Source of the DNA: Diphasiastrum complanatum | Taxonomy: Eukaryota; Streptophyta; Lycopodiopsida; Lycopodiales; Lycopodiaceae | Assembly (NCBI GenBank): GCA_029204225.1 | Contig: CM055112.1 | Coordinates: 43,917,200-43,981,199, forward strand | Reading direction: 5' to 3' | Length of the DNA stretch: 64,000 bases | Part shown: one piece after another, positions 23,207 through 34,406 of the stretch | Layout: each line of letters begins with the position of its first letter | Numbering within the stretch: position 1 is the first letter of the stretch | Notes under the pieces: generated by a model | Databases searched by the model: none | What the model was told of the DNA's origin: nothing | The model's input: only the letters and a program-made list of their open reading frames with translations | Position numbers and translations under genes: made by a program

Positions 23207-23216
23207 TCACTCACTC
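23151..23216. repeat. (CA)n/(CTCA)n microsatellite, copy 1
   Basis: About 50 bp of CA dinucleotide followed by four CTCA units. In copy 2 (53297-53355) the CA part is shorter and the CTCA part longer. Confidence 0.9.
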
Positions 23217-23339
23217 ACACCATCGGCCGTCCGTCATCGCCCGTCACTTAGATCGTCCCCCCCCCCCCAGCCCGTCGTCATCGGCCGTCATCCAAATCGT
23301 CCCCACCCGCCCCCGTCAACGACGGGCACACTTCGCTAG

Positions 23340-23615
23340 TCAAGTACTAAATTCTTTGAGTGGATCACTAGTAATAGATCTCAAGATGTAGAATGAAGGA
23401 TCTATCTTCATTTGTTCTCTCCCTTTTACGATGAAATGATTAACCTCATGATGATTTCTAACAACAGTTCTCTCTGGCAGTGATGGAGTGTAGGTAACTT
23501 CTGCCTCCTCTGGCACCGATTTGTCCACAATGCAAATGAGGAACTTTTGCCTCTGGAATGTGTTGATTCTCAGATGTGATTGGTCAGCAGGAGCTTCAAG
23601 CCAGGTTTTTCTCAC
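23340..23615 (-). CDS. Unrecognised 91-residue ORF, copy 1
   Basis: Not recognised. A minus-strand frame starting MRKTWLEAPADQSHLRINTF, with no stop relative to copy 2 and only one residue different (V/L). There is no promoter or splice evidence. It may be part of an old element or a chance ORF. The copy 2 equivalent is 53485-53760. Confidence 0.2.
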   Translation of the reverse strand: MRKTWLEAPADQSHLRINTFQRQKFLICIVDKSVPEEAEVTYTPSLPERTVVRNHHEVNHFIVKGREQMKIDPSFYILRSITSDPLKEFST

Positions 23616-23984
23616 AAAGTGTCATAATTTTATGAATGTGGCCCTCATTATCTGGAATGAGCTACTGGCCTTGGATCAATGAAACATTTTTATTATGCTA
23701 TCACACCTTATAGAAAGTTCACATAAACCTTGATTTTGACTCTCAAGAATTTATTTTGGAAAGATTATCAAGACTTGTCCCATGAATGAACGAAGTCTAA
23801 TTCTCACCCTCACATGAAGAAAAACAAAATGAGCTCACAAAAGACTCACTAACAAAGATAGAAACTTTCCATTGAATGAATCCTAGAAGAATTCTCAAGC
23901 TAGAATTGGTGAAATGGAAAGGAATCTCTACTCATCACATATGCCTCACACTCTATTGAATCCACTCTCATACACTCTATTGCA

Positions 23985-24790
23985 TTAGAGGAGTTCTAAA
24001 TCCAAAAAAGACCCTTTGTAAAGATACTTTTTATATTTTTTCTCAAATTTTGCTTACACATGGACCAATCAAAACATTCAAATTTCAAATCTACGTAACG
24101 TACCTCATTAGAATTGGAAAAGAAAGTTTTTTTAGTAATGCTATAATTCGGTGCCGGGGGCAGCCCTCAAACATGACATGTTATTCATAGTATAATATGT
24201 AATTATCATTTCAAATAGCATAACTTTTTATCTGTAGCTCTGATTGAGACAAAAATTATACACTTGGAAAGCGCTCAACGAGAGCTTTCCAACAGTACCC
24301 TAGATGACCTACTTCTGGGCTACTCTTCAAAAGTTATGGCTGGTCAAAGTTTCAGACCAAAAAAAAAAAGTCCACATATCTCTCTTGTGCGCAGGCTGAG
24401 AGTGCACAAGAGAGGAATGTGGACTTTTTTTTTGGTCTAAAATTTTGACCGGCCATAACTTTTGAATAGTAGCCCAGAAGCAGGTCATTTAGGTGCCGTT
24501 AGAAAGCTCTCGTCGAGCGCTATCCAATGGAATAATTTTTGTCTCAATCGGAGCTACGGTTAAAAAGTTATCCTATTTCAAATGAACTACAAACGATAAT
24601 GTACATAGAATGGTTAAGCATCGAAACTAGTGCGGGCAAAAATGAAAAAGTATTTGGGCAGAATTTTTTTTGGTAATTTACATCAATAAACTTAGTCAAT
24701 CTATGTGGCATTCCTTAAAGAGTCTTTTTTGGATTCAGAATTCTTCTAATGAATCCACTCTCATACAATCTGTCAAGAACATTTTCAGGA
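23985..24790. repeat. Long foldback inverted repeat, copy 1
   Basis: The tightest part pairs 24213-24390 with 24404-24580 around a 13-base loop (24391-24403). Matching words include CTCTTGTGC/GCACAAGAG, GTCCACAT/ATGTGGAC, TTGGTC.., CATAACTTTTGAA and GAGAGCTTTCC. Weaker pairing continues outward: TTCTAAATCCAAAAAAGACCC (about 24000) against GAGTCTTTTTTGGATTCAGAA (about 24721), and ATTAGAGGAGTTC against GAATTCTTCTAAT. Overall it is an imperfect hairpin of about 800 bp with no ORF, typical of foldback/MITE-type elements or hairpin-RNA sources. Confidence 0.85.
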
Positions 24791-25249
24791 ATTCTCAATT
24801 CATAATTAAAATCTCTCTTTCACATTATTGGAGAAAGCTCAACTCATGATTCAATTTCATATCTCACATTAGACAAGCACTCATGAGCAAGGGCATTAAC
24901 CTACCACTCATCACAATTCTCTCATAAGCAAAGGATCCCAAATGATGAAAATTAATAAGCACAGATCAAGGGAAAGTGAGCATCTTGGAGCATGAGGTCT
25001 TCATTCTAAATCATAACATGCATGCATATCTATTTTATTTACAAAAAAATATATACAGTTCTACATGTGCAGCTTCAGATTTCATCTAAAAAGAAGACAT
25101 CACCTCTACGAATGTCTTTTTCCTCATCATCATTACCCTTGCCGCTGCCGCCAGTTCCCGTTGCCATTGTTGCCATCCACTTCTCCTGCACAAGTTCTTA
25201 ATCAATCTACTCATGTGCTTCATCAATCTGCACATGCAATCATAGGTAC

Positions 25250-25345
25250 TTTGTGAAATTTGAATGCAATGCAATCCTATTTTAACTAAACATGAGGTAC
25301 TTTGTGAAAGTTGAATGCAATGCAATCCTATTTTAACTAAAGAGT
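25250..25345. repeat. Two tandem 52-bp units, copy 1
   Basis: AGGTACTTTGTGAAA-TTGAATGCAATGCAATCCTATTTTAACTAAA occurs twice in a row. The copy 2 equivalent is about 55389-55490. Confidence 0.85.
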
Positions 25346-25633
25346 TTACCTAATCTATTGGAAAGATGCTTCTACTTTCCAATTTTCTACACATGTTCTC
25401 GAAATTATGATTGTAGAAAAGTTGATATTCTTTGTTAGTTGGGTCTTTGCCATGGACTGTATTTTGTAGACACATTAAAGCAACTTGTTAACAATTGAGC
25501 TATGAGTATAACTTAGTTGACTTAAGCTATGAATAGAACTTAACAAAAAAATTTATGTTTAAAAATTGCTCACAAAAAATCTACAAAAGGATGTTTTCCA
25601 CCGTATCCAAGATGATATTATTCATGCTCAGTC

Positions 25634-27690
25634 TTACTCTTGCGGCTTCTTTATGCTTGTCATATTTATGGGGGGTTTTTTAAACTCACTCGCAAGCAAA
25701 GTCCAAGTACTTTTGCTAGTGGAGGTGTTGGAGTAGATAACACCTGAAAGTTTCCTCTCTTTCCTATGAGTTGTGAGACACATAGACTTGGCCTTGTCTC
25801 TTGAAAATCTCCTTGACATGAGTTGGGATGACTCCTCCTTTCTCCATCACACACTTGGATTGTTGGTAGATATGAAGATCTCACCATCATTATTGAAAAA
25901 GTATTAACCTTTCACTTGCCTCCAATAGGTACCCCCCCTAAGACAAATGAAAATGTGAAATGACTTTACAAAGTAATTTTGTGACTCCCATAAGCCTAGA
26001 CTTGAACAAATCAAAGGTGTAACAAGATGTTGGAGAATTAATCTGGTGTGCTCAGCAATTGATTTATAATTAAAAGTACCAACGATTGTTACTTGTTCAC
26101 AATGAATTGGTAACACCAATGTCTCATTGGAAGAGGAAAGGATCTTTGTTGAATCAAGAAGATATTGTCCATTTGAATCCAATCGTACAGTTGCATGTGG
26201 CCCTCGACATGTAATTCTAAAACATTTAACATCGAACAAAAAGATCTTGAAAGATGTATAGTCGACTTACGATATATCTTGTATGGTTCCAATGTATTCG
26301 AAGTCACTTTCAACCAAATTGGTATCCCTACTGTGATTGGATTGATGAAACCTTGTCATCACCCTACAATCGAATGTCATTCTTTTTTGGTCTATGCATT
26401 CAATGCGAAAGTGTTGTCCACTAGACCAAAGAGTAGTATGCCGCCTATACTGCCATATTGAAAAATGTATATATCAATTAATATTTTGGAAAAATGTGTT
26501 ACAAAACCAAAGCAATTATTATATATACCATAAATGGTGATTCTAAGTTTAGAGACAAACATGCCAACTTTAACCGTCCACAAGATCTCACTCCAAATTT
26601 GATATTTGTTTTCCACTCGCACAACCATCATTCATGGCTTCATATAGCCAAGAAATGTTGCATTGATTTGGGAGCTTCTCCAATTCAAATGGAAAAGCCT
26701 AGCCCCTATGTGATCGACACCACCACGTTCTACCAATATTCCATTGACCTTTGGATTTTTCATATAAATCAATCCAAGATTGACAATTCTTCTGTGTTGT
26801 ATAGCATGAATGTGCAAACCTTGTCTCTCATACACTCAAAAAACCTAGCACATGTTTCTTTTCCTTGGGGAATGTTGTCTTGTTTGTTGCTCTCCTCATC
26901 ACTATGATGCCAAAGTCTTGGAGCCCCTGGATTTAATTGTGTCAATACCATTTAATGTAAAACAAAGACTCTTGTTCCTTCCAACCTTCCTCCATACTAC
27001 CTTTCTACACACGTTTTTTGGTGAATAAAATCTTTTAGGACTTTCATAAAGTGCTCCAAAATAAACATCCATCTTGCACTCACAGGGCCCGCTAGCTCCA
27101 CCTTATCAACAAGGTGAACCAATAGGTGAATTTTGATATCCATGATTCTATGCATCACTAATTGACCACATCAAATGCATGTACCTGTATCATCATGTGC
27201 CAATTGTGAGACGTTAATCCGGATAATTTGCCATCTGTGGTGAATGCCCCTCTTATAAACCCTACATATCTAGTGGAAAATCATGCATGTCTAATATTTG
27301 CCTTTATATGCGTAGTCTCTTCGTTCAACAAAATCCATGGTGCACGAGTTAATCTTGATCTTGACTCTTGTCCATGTTTAGTCCACAAGTGTCGTATTTG
27401 AACAAAATTTTTTATTTCAAGTAATCGTGCATATAAACCTTCTGACTGATTGAAGTGTCTCCATAGTGACTCTCCTTTAATGTCGTCCAATATGAGAGTG
27501 TATGAAATATGGATAACCTTTTTATACCCTCTATGGAAGTGGAATTCTCCGTTTCATTGTTCCATTTCTCAAGCCAATCTTTACTCATTAATCTTTCCGG
27601 TGGAGGGCGTGCCTCCACTTTGTCTCCTAGTGGACAAAAACAAGTTTGTAATGGTTTTCTTTCCTTGCATATCGTCAACCCAAGATTTAA
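25634..27690 (-). pseudogene. CACTA (En/Spm) transposase relic, copy 1
   Basis: Read on the minus strand from 27690 down. First EARPPPERLMSKDWLEKW and EGIKRLSIFHTLSYWTTLK, then APWILLNEETTHIKA, matching the conserved part of plant CACTA Tnp2-type transposases. Next, near 27170-27000, a DUF4218-like stretch: IKIHLLVHLVDKVELAGPVSARWMF, then after a frame change GSMEEGWKEQESLFYIKWY. Last, at 26239-25904, a C-terminal stretch (DVKCFRITCRG... VRLDSNGQYLLDS) that may be the DUF4216-like end. Frames are interrupted many times, so it is dead. Copy 1 lacks 48 bp (16 codons, in frame) kept in copy 2, at the position of the motif LLDPIH. No CACTA-type termini were found. Confidence 0.7.
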
Positions 27691-27837
27691 TCAATCTAGC
27701 ATCAAGGAGATGAAGTTAGTTGTCATGAGTAGATTCGTTCCCATGAGAGCGATAGCATATTTCAGATTTCAGCATGAATGGAAGATCCACATCCATTAAC
27801 CCTAAGCATTAACACTAAGATCCGCAATGAAGATAGC

Positions 27838-28314
27838 TTACTCTCTCTCTCTCTCCCTTCCTCTCTCATAAAAAGTATAAAAACATGCAGTCCCAATAAT
27901 ACTCAGGTCCAACAATTAGCAAACACTATAAAAGCATGAGAAATAGAGGAAAAGTAATAGTGAGCAAGGACATTCATAAATCCATTTCACAAGAGAACCA
28001 ATTTGCATTATTGAAATGAAGATATGTACATGTGTAGCAAACTCGAGTCGGGCAGTGTTGAAATCTAGGTTGTGCATGGTACTGCACCTTCTCCATGAAA
28101 TCGAGTCAGGCAGTGTTGAAATCTAGGTTGTGTGGCAAAAAACAACGATGGGCTCCGGCGATCTACTTTGAAGTTGTCCAAGCTATAAATCGAGATTCCC
28201 ATGAGCCTTTTATTACCTCCTCCTAAACTCGCATTTCTCAAAGGGACCCACATGTCGTGTAAAAGGGTTGGTCAAAAGCCAAGTTTCATCCTCTCGTTCA
28301 CTTTAGGTCAAAAT
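27838..28314. other. No gene seen, with a 35-bp direct repeat, copy 1
   Basis: Contains a short CT run (27840-27862). GAGTCGGGCAGTGTTGAAATCTAGG is repeated about 56 bp apart (28045 and 28101). The copy 2 equivalent is about 58029-58505. Confidence 0.5.
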
Positions 28315-28772
28315 TTGAGTCACAAATCCTGGTTTTGATTTTGAGCGCGGGAATCATTATGTCCTATACATCAGAGCCTTACGTCCTTTTTCTCTCCGTT
28401 TTCTTATATATATATGTGATCCATACACGTTAAAATACATTCGGTCGTTCATAGTTGCTGCTACGAAAGCGAGTTTGTATTCACCTTCCTTCATTTTCTT
28501 TGAGAACCTTCTCCTTCATCACACTTCTGCCGGTCGCTAATGTTCACAGTGTTAGATTCTATCCGTGTGTGTGGCACGATCTGCTACATTCATACTTATG
28601 AGCGATTGATTATTCTTCCATGCCAAAGTTATGCATACACTCTTGTTCCCCAACATCAATTAAAGTAGACCGATTATAGTCGTGCAGCAGAAGGAATGCA
28701 ACATCTTTAGTCGGCATTGAGTTGTGAAGCTTCCTATATCAGGGCGACTATCATTCTTTACGTCTATACACC

Positions 28773-29527
28773 ATGTTCAATGATGAACAGAAAAATGATA
28801 AACTGCTTGATTCTGGTCCAATGATTGGAGCTCCTAAACGGACCGAAAGGCGACATGGAAAGCCGTCGACGTCGATAATTCAAGATGAAAATTCAACGTC
28901 AAAGAATGCATTTGCGTCCCATGTACGTAGTCACCTTTACAAAACAGAGCTTTGCAAGCTGTGGGAGGAAAGTGGAAGCTGTTACTTTGGTAAAAAATGC
29001 AAGGTATATTTTAACATGTATTATAGATCAAGGATCAAGGCAAGGGTACTGATCGTATCAGGATGCATACTTAGAAAACTTGATGTCCATTTCTGTTATC
29101 TTATCTCTTGGTGATATATTGCTACAGTTTAGTGCCATCTATTTTCTATAATAGATGGAGTGTTATTGCCGTTTATCTTGAACTTCAAAAAACGTATGAA
29201 TTGCTAGTTTGCTCACGGAAGGGAGGAACTACGAATTGCTAATCGACATTCAAAATACAAGACAGAGGTAAGCTTCCTTATGTATTCTCATCTAGAACCA
29301 TCGAAATAATGCATGAGTCGATTTATTAAACAGTGTTATCCTTGCAGGATTGTACGGCTTTCACCATAGAGGGACTTTGCAAATATGGTACTCGATGCTC
29401 CTTTATCCATCCAAAATTCTCTCTTGGGGAAGGAGCTTTCCAGGGAAAGAGACTTTCTAAAAGGCTGCCAGTTTTTGAGCAGATCTGTCAAAGTTCTCCT
29501 CAAAGTGGACCATCTTCAAGTTCATAG
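28773..29527 (+). CDS. TTP-type tandem CCCH zinc-finger protein, three exons, copy 1
   Basis: Three exons join without changing frame: 28773-29003 (77 codons), 29208-29267 (20 codons) and 29348-29527 (59 codons plus TAG). All introns are phase 0 with GT..AG ends (GTATAT..CTAG, GTAAGC..GCAG). The 156-residue product has two fingers: C61-X8-C70-X5-C76-X3-H80, an 18-residue linker, then C99-X8-C108-X5-C114-X3-H118. Each finger is preceded by YKTE. This is the exact canonical spacing of the tristetraprolin class, which bind AU-rich elements in mRNA 3' UTRs and control mRNA decay; in plants the AtC3H14/15-type proteins have it. The N-terminus (residues 1-55) and the Ser-rich C-terminus show no other domain. 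The 60-nt middle exon is what makes the domain complete. Expression is not shown. Copy 2 differs only in the tail and one silent site, consistent with but not proving constraint. Confidence 0.8.
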
Positions 29528-29602
29528 TTAAAGTTATGGTTGATACATGCTACTCGTTCGGTTCTAAACTATACATAAACATTGCTTCTGTTTATATATA
29601 AT

Positions 29603-29719
29603 TCTAGAATACATAGAATATGTGAGCCTGGACACACTTCTTCTAGAATACATAGAATCTGTGAGCCTGGACACACTTCTTCTAGAATACATAGAATCTG
29701 TGAGCCTGGACACACTTCT
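29603..29719 (+). repeat. Three tandem 39-bp units after the CCCH gene, copy 1
   Basis: TCTAGAATACATAGAATCTG followed by TGAGCCTGGACACACTTCT, three times. Copy 2 has two units (59794-59871) and block A has one (about 11868), so the number is variable. Confidence 0.9.
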
Positions 29720-29799
29720 TCAAGTATAGACTTGATTACTTACATGGTCCTTTGGATGCACGTGCATTGCAGAGTGTCTTTTATTTGAACTTAAAATGT

Positions 29800-30560
29800 C
29801 AAAACCTAAAAGAGTAATCTACACCATTTGATCAAAACATTTACCTTGAAATACCTTCACTTATAAAATGTTAAAATGGACTACTTAAGAAAGCACCATT
29901 TGACGTGCTTTTATTTGAACTAGCTTAAGAAAATATAAGCATCGACACCCCAATTATCAAGGTCTCACAAGTGTTCCATGACCTTCATCTAGTGCTAGTT
30001 CTCTAAATCTCGGGAGATAAATTGTTGCCTTTTTCTAATTTGAATTGTAGCTTGATTTATAACTCCCATCTCAATATATGAAAGTAGAAATACATATTAG
30101 ATTTGTTGGGCAAAAGCCTATTAATAGCTTGTGATTTATCTTGTTGATTGAAAAAAAAGTCATATTTTTATCCTGCCTATTGTCAGATTCAAGAAACTAT
30201 CACAACATTGTGCAATTGTCATTAAACTTGTGGTGCTAATTGATCCAAATGATTTATAATTTGGTCACTGTCTTAGCTTGGCTAAGGTTTGTTGACTTTG
30301 AATTACGAGATCAACAAGGGGCTCGATTGCAAGTAGGATTAATCAGAGCCTAATAAAAAATGAGAATGAAGTAAACAAGGTTAGAAGATTTTGAGGCCTA
30401 GAAACACTTTATCCACTCCATCAACTAGAATGCCTAGAAGCACCATAGCAAAAATGTGATGAGAGGCTATTGCAATTTTATGGAGGATAATTATAATAGA
30501 ATATATGTGCATATTACCCACTATTATTAAAAATATCTTGAAATTCGCTTAGACAAGAGA
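29800..30560. other. No gene seen, insertion-like segment in block B, copy 1
   Basis: Present in block B but not in block A, so probably an insertion. It is AT-rich with no ORF or termini that I could identify. The copy 2 equivalent is about 59946-60720. Confidence 0.35.
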
Positions 30561-30631
30561 CAATATATATATCTTTCCCAACTCCATGTCATTTTCCTTA
30601 AAGAGATGAATCCCTGCTTTTATTGAAGGAT

Positions 30632-31420
30632 GTTAAAGTTCCAAAGCTCCTAGTTTGGATTCAGGATTATAGAGAGCTAATTAATTTTCATGTTTTAGAT
30701 TTAGCACGTATGGATATAATGAGAGGTTATTTAATAAATCTCCTGATATAGACTTTGAGAGGCATGTGCTCTCTTTTCAGGAGGGTAATGAAGTAGTTAC
30801 TCTCTTCGGAGACATATATGTACATCCATTTGGGATGATTTCATTTGTTAATGTAATGGAATTTTTTAATTCGTAGTATGAAGCTTATTTTTTGTTTGTT
30901 TAATGTAAATGGAGAAGAATAAGATTTGAGATGAATTCAAATATGTTGTTCTAGTTGAATTACCTCATGGAATACCACTGTCTAGGTCATTACACCACAT
31001 GATTGAGCTAATTCCAAGTAGTCACCTTATCTCTATACAATCCTGTCAGTTTTCTTAGAAGGATGTGTGTTGACTACAAGGGGTTGAATAAGATAACTAT
31101 TAAGAATAAATATCCATTACCCTGAATGGATGATCTGGTGGATCAATTAGGTGGAGCTAAATACTTCACAAAAATAGATTTCAGAACTGTAATCATCAGA
31201 TTAGGATTCATCCAAATGATAAGCAAAATACTATTTTTCGGATGAGATTCGGTCATTATGAATTTCTTGTGCTTCGACAAATGCACCTACGACATTTCAA
31301 CAGATCATAAATGATATTTTTTGTCCATATCTAGGCCAATTTCCTAGTTGTATATTTAGATGCTATTCTCATCTACAATAGAACACTTAATCAGCATCTG
31401 AATCATGTTAAGACTATCTT
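30632..31420 (+). pseudogene. Ty3/gypsy reverse-transcriptase relic, copy 1
   Basis: In shifting plus-strand frames this reads as a gypsy [41 protein letters not shown], then a HYEFLVL block, FQQIINDIF and the catalytic box. In copy 1 the box is LDAILIYNR, with the second catalytic Asp replaced by Ala; copy 2 has LDDILIYNR. Stops and frame changes are frequent in both. Upstream (30700-30860) a fragment with FQEGNEVV may be from the region before RT. Confidence 0.75.
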
Positions 31421-31504
31421 GCCGCAATCATAACAACGTGAAACTCACGACATGAAATTGTAATGCTCACACATGGAACCATAGGAATGACCCCAATTAT
31501 AGAA

Positions 31505-31630
31505 CCGCAATCACAATGAGGACTCACAAGTACTCAACAGAAAATCACAACGAGAACTCGTAAATCTGCAACAGAAAATCGCAATGAGAACTCATAAATC
31601 GGCAAAAGAAAATCGCAACAGCCGAGATAT
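31505..31630. repeat. Degenerate minisatellite, about 3 units of 37 bp, copy 1
   Basis: CAACAGAAAATCGCAATGAGAACTC-TAAATC-like units follow one another; the word AATCGCAA continues sporadically to about 31,800. The copy 2 equivalent is about 61651-61776. Confidence 0.6.
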
Positions 31631-31799
31631 GAAATTGCAATATTGCGACCAACTAGAACCGTAATCCAAGTACCCTCTTTCTCGCAATATACCGTAGAAA
31701 TTAGTCGGCCATTCACCGTCATATCTATTTCGAACTGAAGAGACCATAACAATGTCATCGCAACACTGTGAGATATGCGCACAACCCGTAATATAATCG

Positions 31800-33246
31800 C
31801 AACTTATGCGCTATGGTTAATCTAGTTGCTAAACTATAATGAAATCGGGTATACATAGCATTTTCCAAGTACCCGTTATAAAAATTATCATACAATCCTA
31901 TCCAAAATCACTCGACACAAGGGTTTGTAACATCCTTCTACAATAGATTTAGTATGAGCAATATTTTGTATCACGTCCACATGTAACGATATTTAGTGCG
32001 CTTCCGCACTTCCTAGAAGATTAATTCATATAATTGTTAATGATTCCTCATTTTATAAAGCAATTTAAATATACATATGCCTACACACACCATGGTTAAT
32101 CACGTATACACCATTTTCTCGTATTTTACTATAATATAAAGTGATGTATGAAATTTTCAATAGCCCAGTACTTATTAATTACTTATTTACACATGTTTTT
32201 CTTTCACATGCGTCTCCATAAGGAGTCATCATCTAGGCTTCCATCAAGATTCTCCCAACTGACGTTGGTTGAATGTAATGTTTGCCTTCATAATGTCAAA
32301 TAAAGAATAGATTACCCCTCTATTGATATCGCCCTTTTCGTCATGAGGGTGACAGACCTTTACCCTACTATTGTTTACAATAAATGGCACCCTCGATGGA
32401 TTCTGCCAAGAAATCAACACATTATTACCAAATACATCCAAAATTCAGTATGGTCCCTCCCAATGTTGATCCTTGGATTTAAGAGTATTTGTTATTGGAT
32501 TATTCTCCTTCTTACCAATCGATAATCGGTTTTAATCTTCATCGATTGTTTTATCCGTTTCTGCGATTTTTCCCGAGTTCTTTTACAGTCTACAGTTTTA
32601 CAAGTGCTTTTACACAATCTGCAGAATTACATGGAGTTTTACCACAGTGTCGCATTTCATTTGCTCTCACTTCGGCTTTCTCGCCTGTCAAGAAATACGC
32701 GAAGTTTTACCTTAGTGTCGCTTTTCTCTCTCACTTCAGTTTTTCACTTTTTGCGAAACTGTCGCTTGTCAGGAATCTCGTGTAAAAATGCAGTGTCTCT
32801 TTTTGCATTTTTCGCCTGTTAGGATTTGTGAGCAAATATGCAAAGTTGCATTTTTCACTTGACAAAATGTCGCACTTTTTGCTTTCTCCAAAGAGCCTTA
32901 AATATTAAGGAAATGACTCTGGCAAAGTGTAGGACAGCCCTATAGTAGAGAGGAGGACCCTGGCCTCTGAATCCTATTGGTCCAGTCTTGCCTCTCTTTT
33001 TATTCAAATTTAAAAAAGTGTGGGAACCATCAAGATTGGAGGGAAACCTAACTTATTCACTAACTTGACATTTAGGCCCTGCGACATTAATACTCCCACA
33101 AAATAGGCCTAAAGACCTTTTATTAACATTCTAATTAATCAAATAACTATGTGATCATTGGGTTGGACTTACACACACAAGGTGCCAAATCCCTCTCACT
33201 TATTAACTAGGGTTAGGGTTGCCTTGGGATCCGCAAACCCTCCAAC
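31800..33246. other. No gene seen, with a TGTCGC-rich stretch, copy 1
   Basis: Between 32,600 and 32,900 the word TGTCGC followed by a T-rich run occurs about five times (such as AGTGTCGCTTTTCTC and ATGTCGCACTTTTTGC), interleaved with CACTT and CGCCTGT. Encoded frames (such as 32604-32822) look repeat-driven. The copy 2 equivalent is about 61940-63388. Confidence 0.4.
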
Positions 33247-33849
33247 ATGAATGGATGTTATCTTGCTGTAAAATCAAGTAATGGATTTAGAAAAAAAAGT
33301 TTGTTCAATTACTTTGATGATCAAGTTGAAGTTCAAGAGGTTGATCTCAAAGCGCTTCAACTAGTCAAAGGGGAAGGTGGCAATTTGGAGCTAGTCAAGA
33401 GCATCAAAGGAGAGGTAATTGGCAAAGATGTTATGGATCTGTTTTTGCAACATATTGAAGACTCAAATAAGGTCAAAGGAGCAACAAGGAAGTGTTTTTC
33501 AAGTTTACTTTACTTGTTCTATCTCATGTTTGAGCATTTTCAAGTGGATGTGTGCAAATTGTCAAGATATGGTAAAACTAGCTACATTGGTGAGCATTGT
33601 TTTGATGTCGGATTCGTATTAGCATTCTTGGCTGGTTTTACTGATGGAAATGAAGCTATTGGAGGCTCATTATGTCACTCATTCATGGTCAAGTCATCAA
33701 GGCTTGATGACATCTTATGGCAAGATGAAGATGGAGGCTCATTCATGGAGTATCATGGTGGATACATGGCAACAAAGGACAAAGAAGGAGGAGACATGCA
33801 AGCAAAAGTTGATCACTCCATTTATTGTTTGTTTGCTATATTTTTCTAG
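33247..33849 (+). CDS. Unrecognised 200-residue ORF, copy 1
   Basis: Not recognised. It has an ATG after AACCCTCCAAC and is open for 200 residues. It is acidic in the first half, with a hydrophobic stretch in the middle (FSSLLYLFYLMFEHF) and a Gly/Asp-rich end (WQDEDGGSFMEYHGGYM). It ends in TAG, where copy 2 has CAG and stays open. Comparing copies I count about ten amino-acid changes to two silent ones, so it is not under obvious purifying selection. It stands about 560 bp before the copia gag and could be a leader ORF of that element or a relic of another. Confidence 0.35.
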   Translation: MNGCYLAVKSSNGFRKKSLFNYFDDQVEVQEVDLKALQLVKGEGGNLELVKSIKGEVIGKDVMDLFLQHIEDSNKVKGATRKCFSSLLYLFYLMFEHFQVDVCKLSRYGKTSYIGEHCFDVGFVLAFLAGFTDGNEAIGGSLCHSFMVKSSRLDDILWQDEDGGSFMEYHGGYMATKDKEGGDMQAKVDHSIYCLFAIFF

Positions 33850-34406
33850 AGAGTTCAGAGTTGGAAGCATGGTGGAATCATCTCATTTACATTCTGTTTG
33901 ATTCTTCATGTTTTAGTCACATTTTTACATGTAAAATTGATGTAAGAAATAGTGAAGCATCCCAAGTGGACACTATTCTCTATATCCCTCTGTACTTATC
34001 AGAATAAGGAGACAAAAATTGTTTTGGAAAGAGGGAGATGCAAGATCCAACAAGATCCTATTAGTTTTCCATTCTAGCATATAGTTTTTTGATTCAATTT
34101 CTTGCTTCTTCATGTCAAAAACTTCAAAATTGATGTAACCCTCTGATTTTCAGTTTGCTGAATGATTCAAGAGTGTATTTCAATCTTAGGAGTGAGGGAA
34201 AAGCAAGTATATTGAGGTTTGGTCTTGGTTTGATCAAGAAATCATAAAACTAGTGGCTAAAATTAAGGAAAAAGTGAGGAAAAGAGAGAAAAAGTAAGGT
34301 TTTAGGTTCCAAATCTTTGTGATTTCTTCTTGTGTTTCATTTGTTGATTCAAGAGAGTGCTTAGTGCATTGGAACAGGTCAAAGATCAGAGATCAATCAT
34401 TGCAAC
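33850..34406 (+). other. Leader before the copia gag; no 5' LTR found
   Basis: AT-rich, A- and GA-rich near the end, like copia leaders. No sequence matching the 3' LTR (38353-39005), no TTTTTCACA right end and no TGGTATCAGAGC primer-binding site occur here or in the preceding kilobase. The 5' LTR is therefore missing or lies elsewhere. Confidence 0.5.

Larger units (their letters stand above)
28315..30630 (+). repeat. CCCH gene block B, paralogue of block A (10064-12060)
   Basis: Starts at GAGTCACAAATCCTGGTTTTGATTTTGAGCGCGGG, as block A does at 10064, and ends at AGAGATGAATCCCTGCTTTTATT (30598) as block A does at about 12037. Block B lacks about 360 bp of A's leader (two and a half of the 160-bp units) and has about 700 bp extra after the gene. 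A TATATATATGTGATCC stretch near 28405 could be the promoter. Confidence 0.8.

Noticed and set aside
26494-26907. 137-residue plus-strand ORF, also in copy 2 (56638-57051)
   Set aside because: It lies antisense to the CACTA transposase relic, which has recognisable protein motifs on the minus strand.
29582-29788. ORF with three copies of a 13-residue repeat (SRIHRICEPGHTS)
   Set aside because: It is simply the 39-bp tandem DNA repeat read in a frame that 39 preserves; copy 2 has fewer units and the frame is not conserved in block A.
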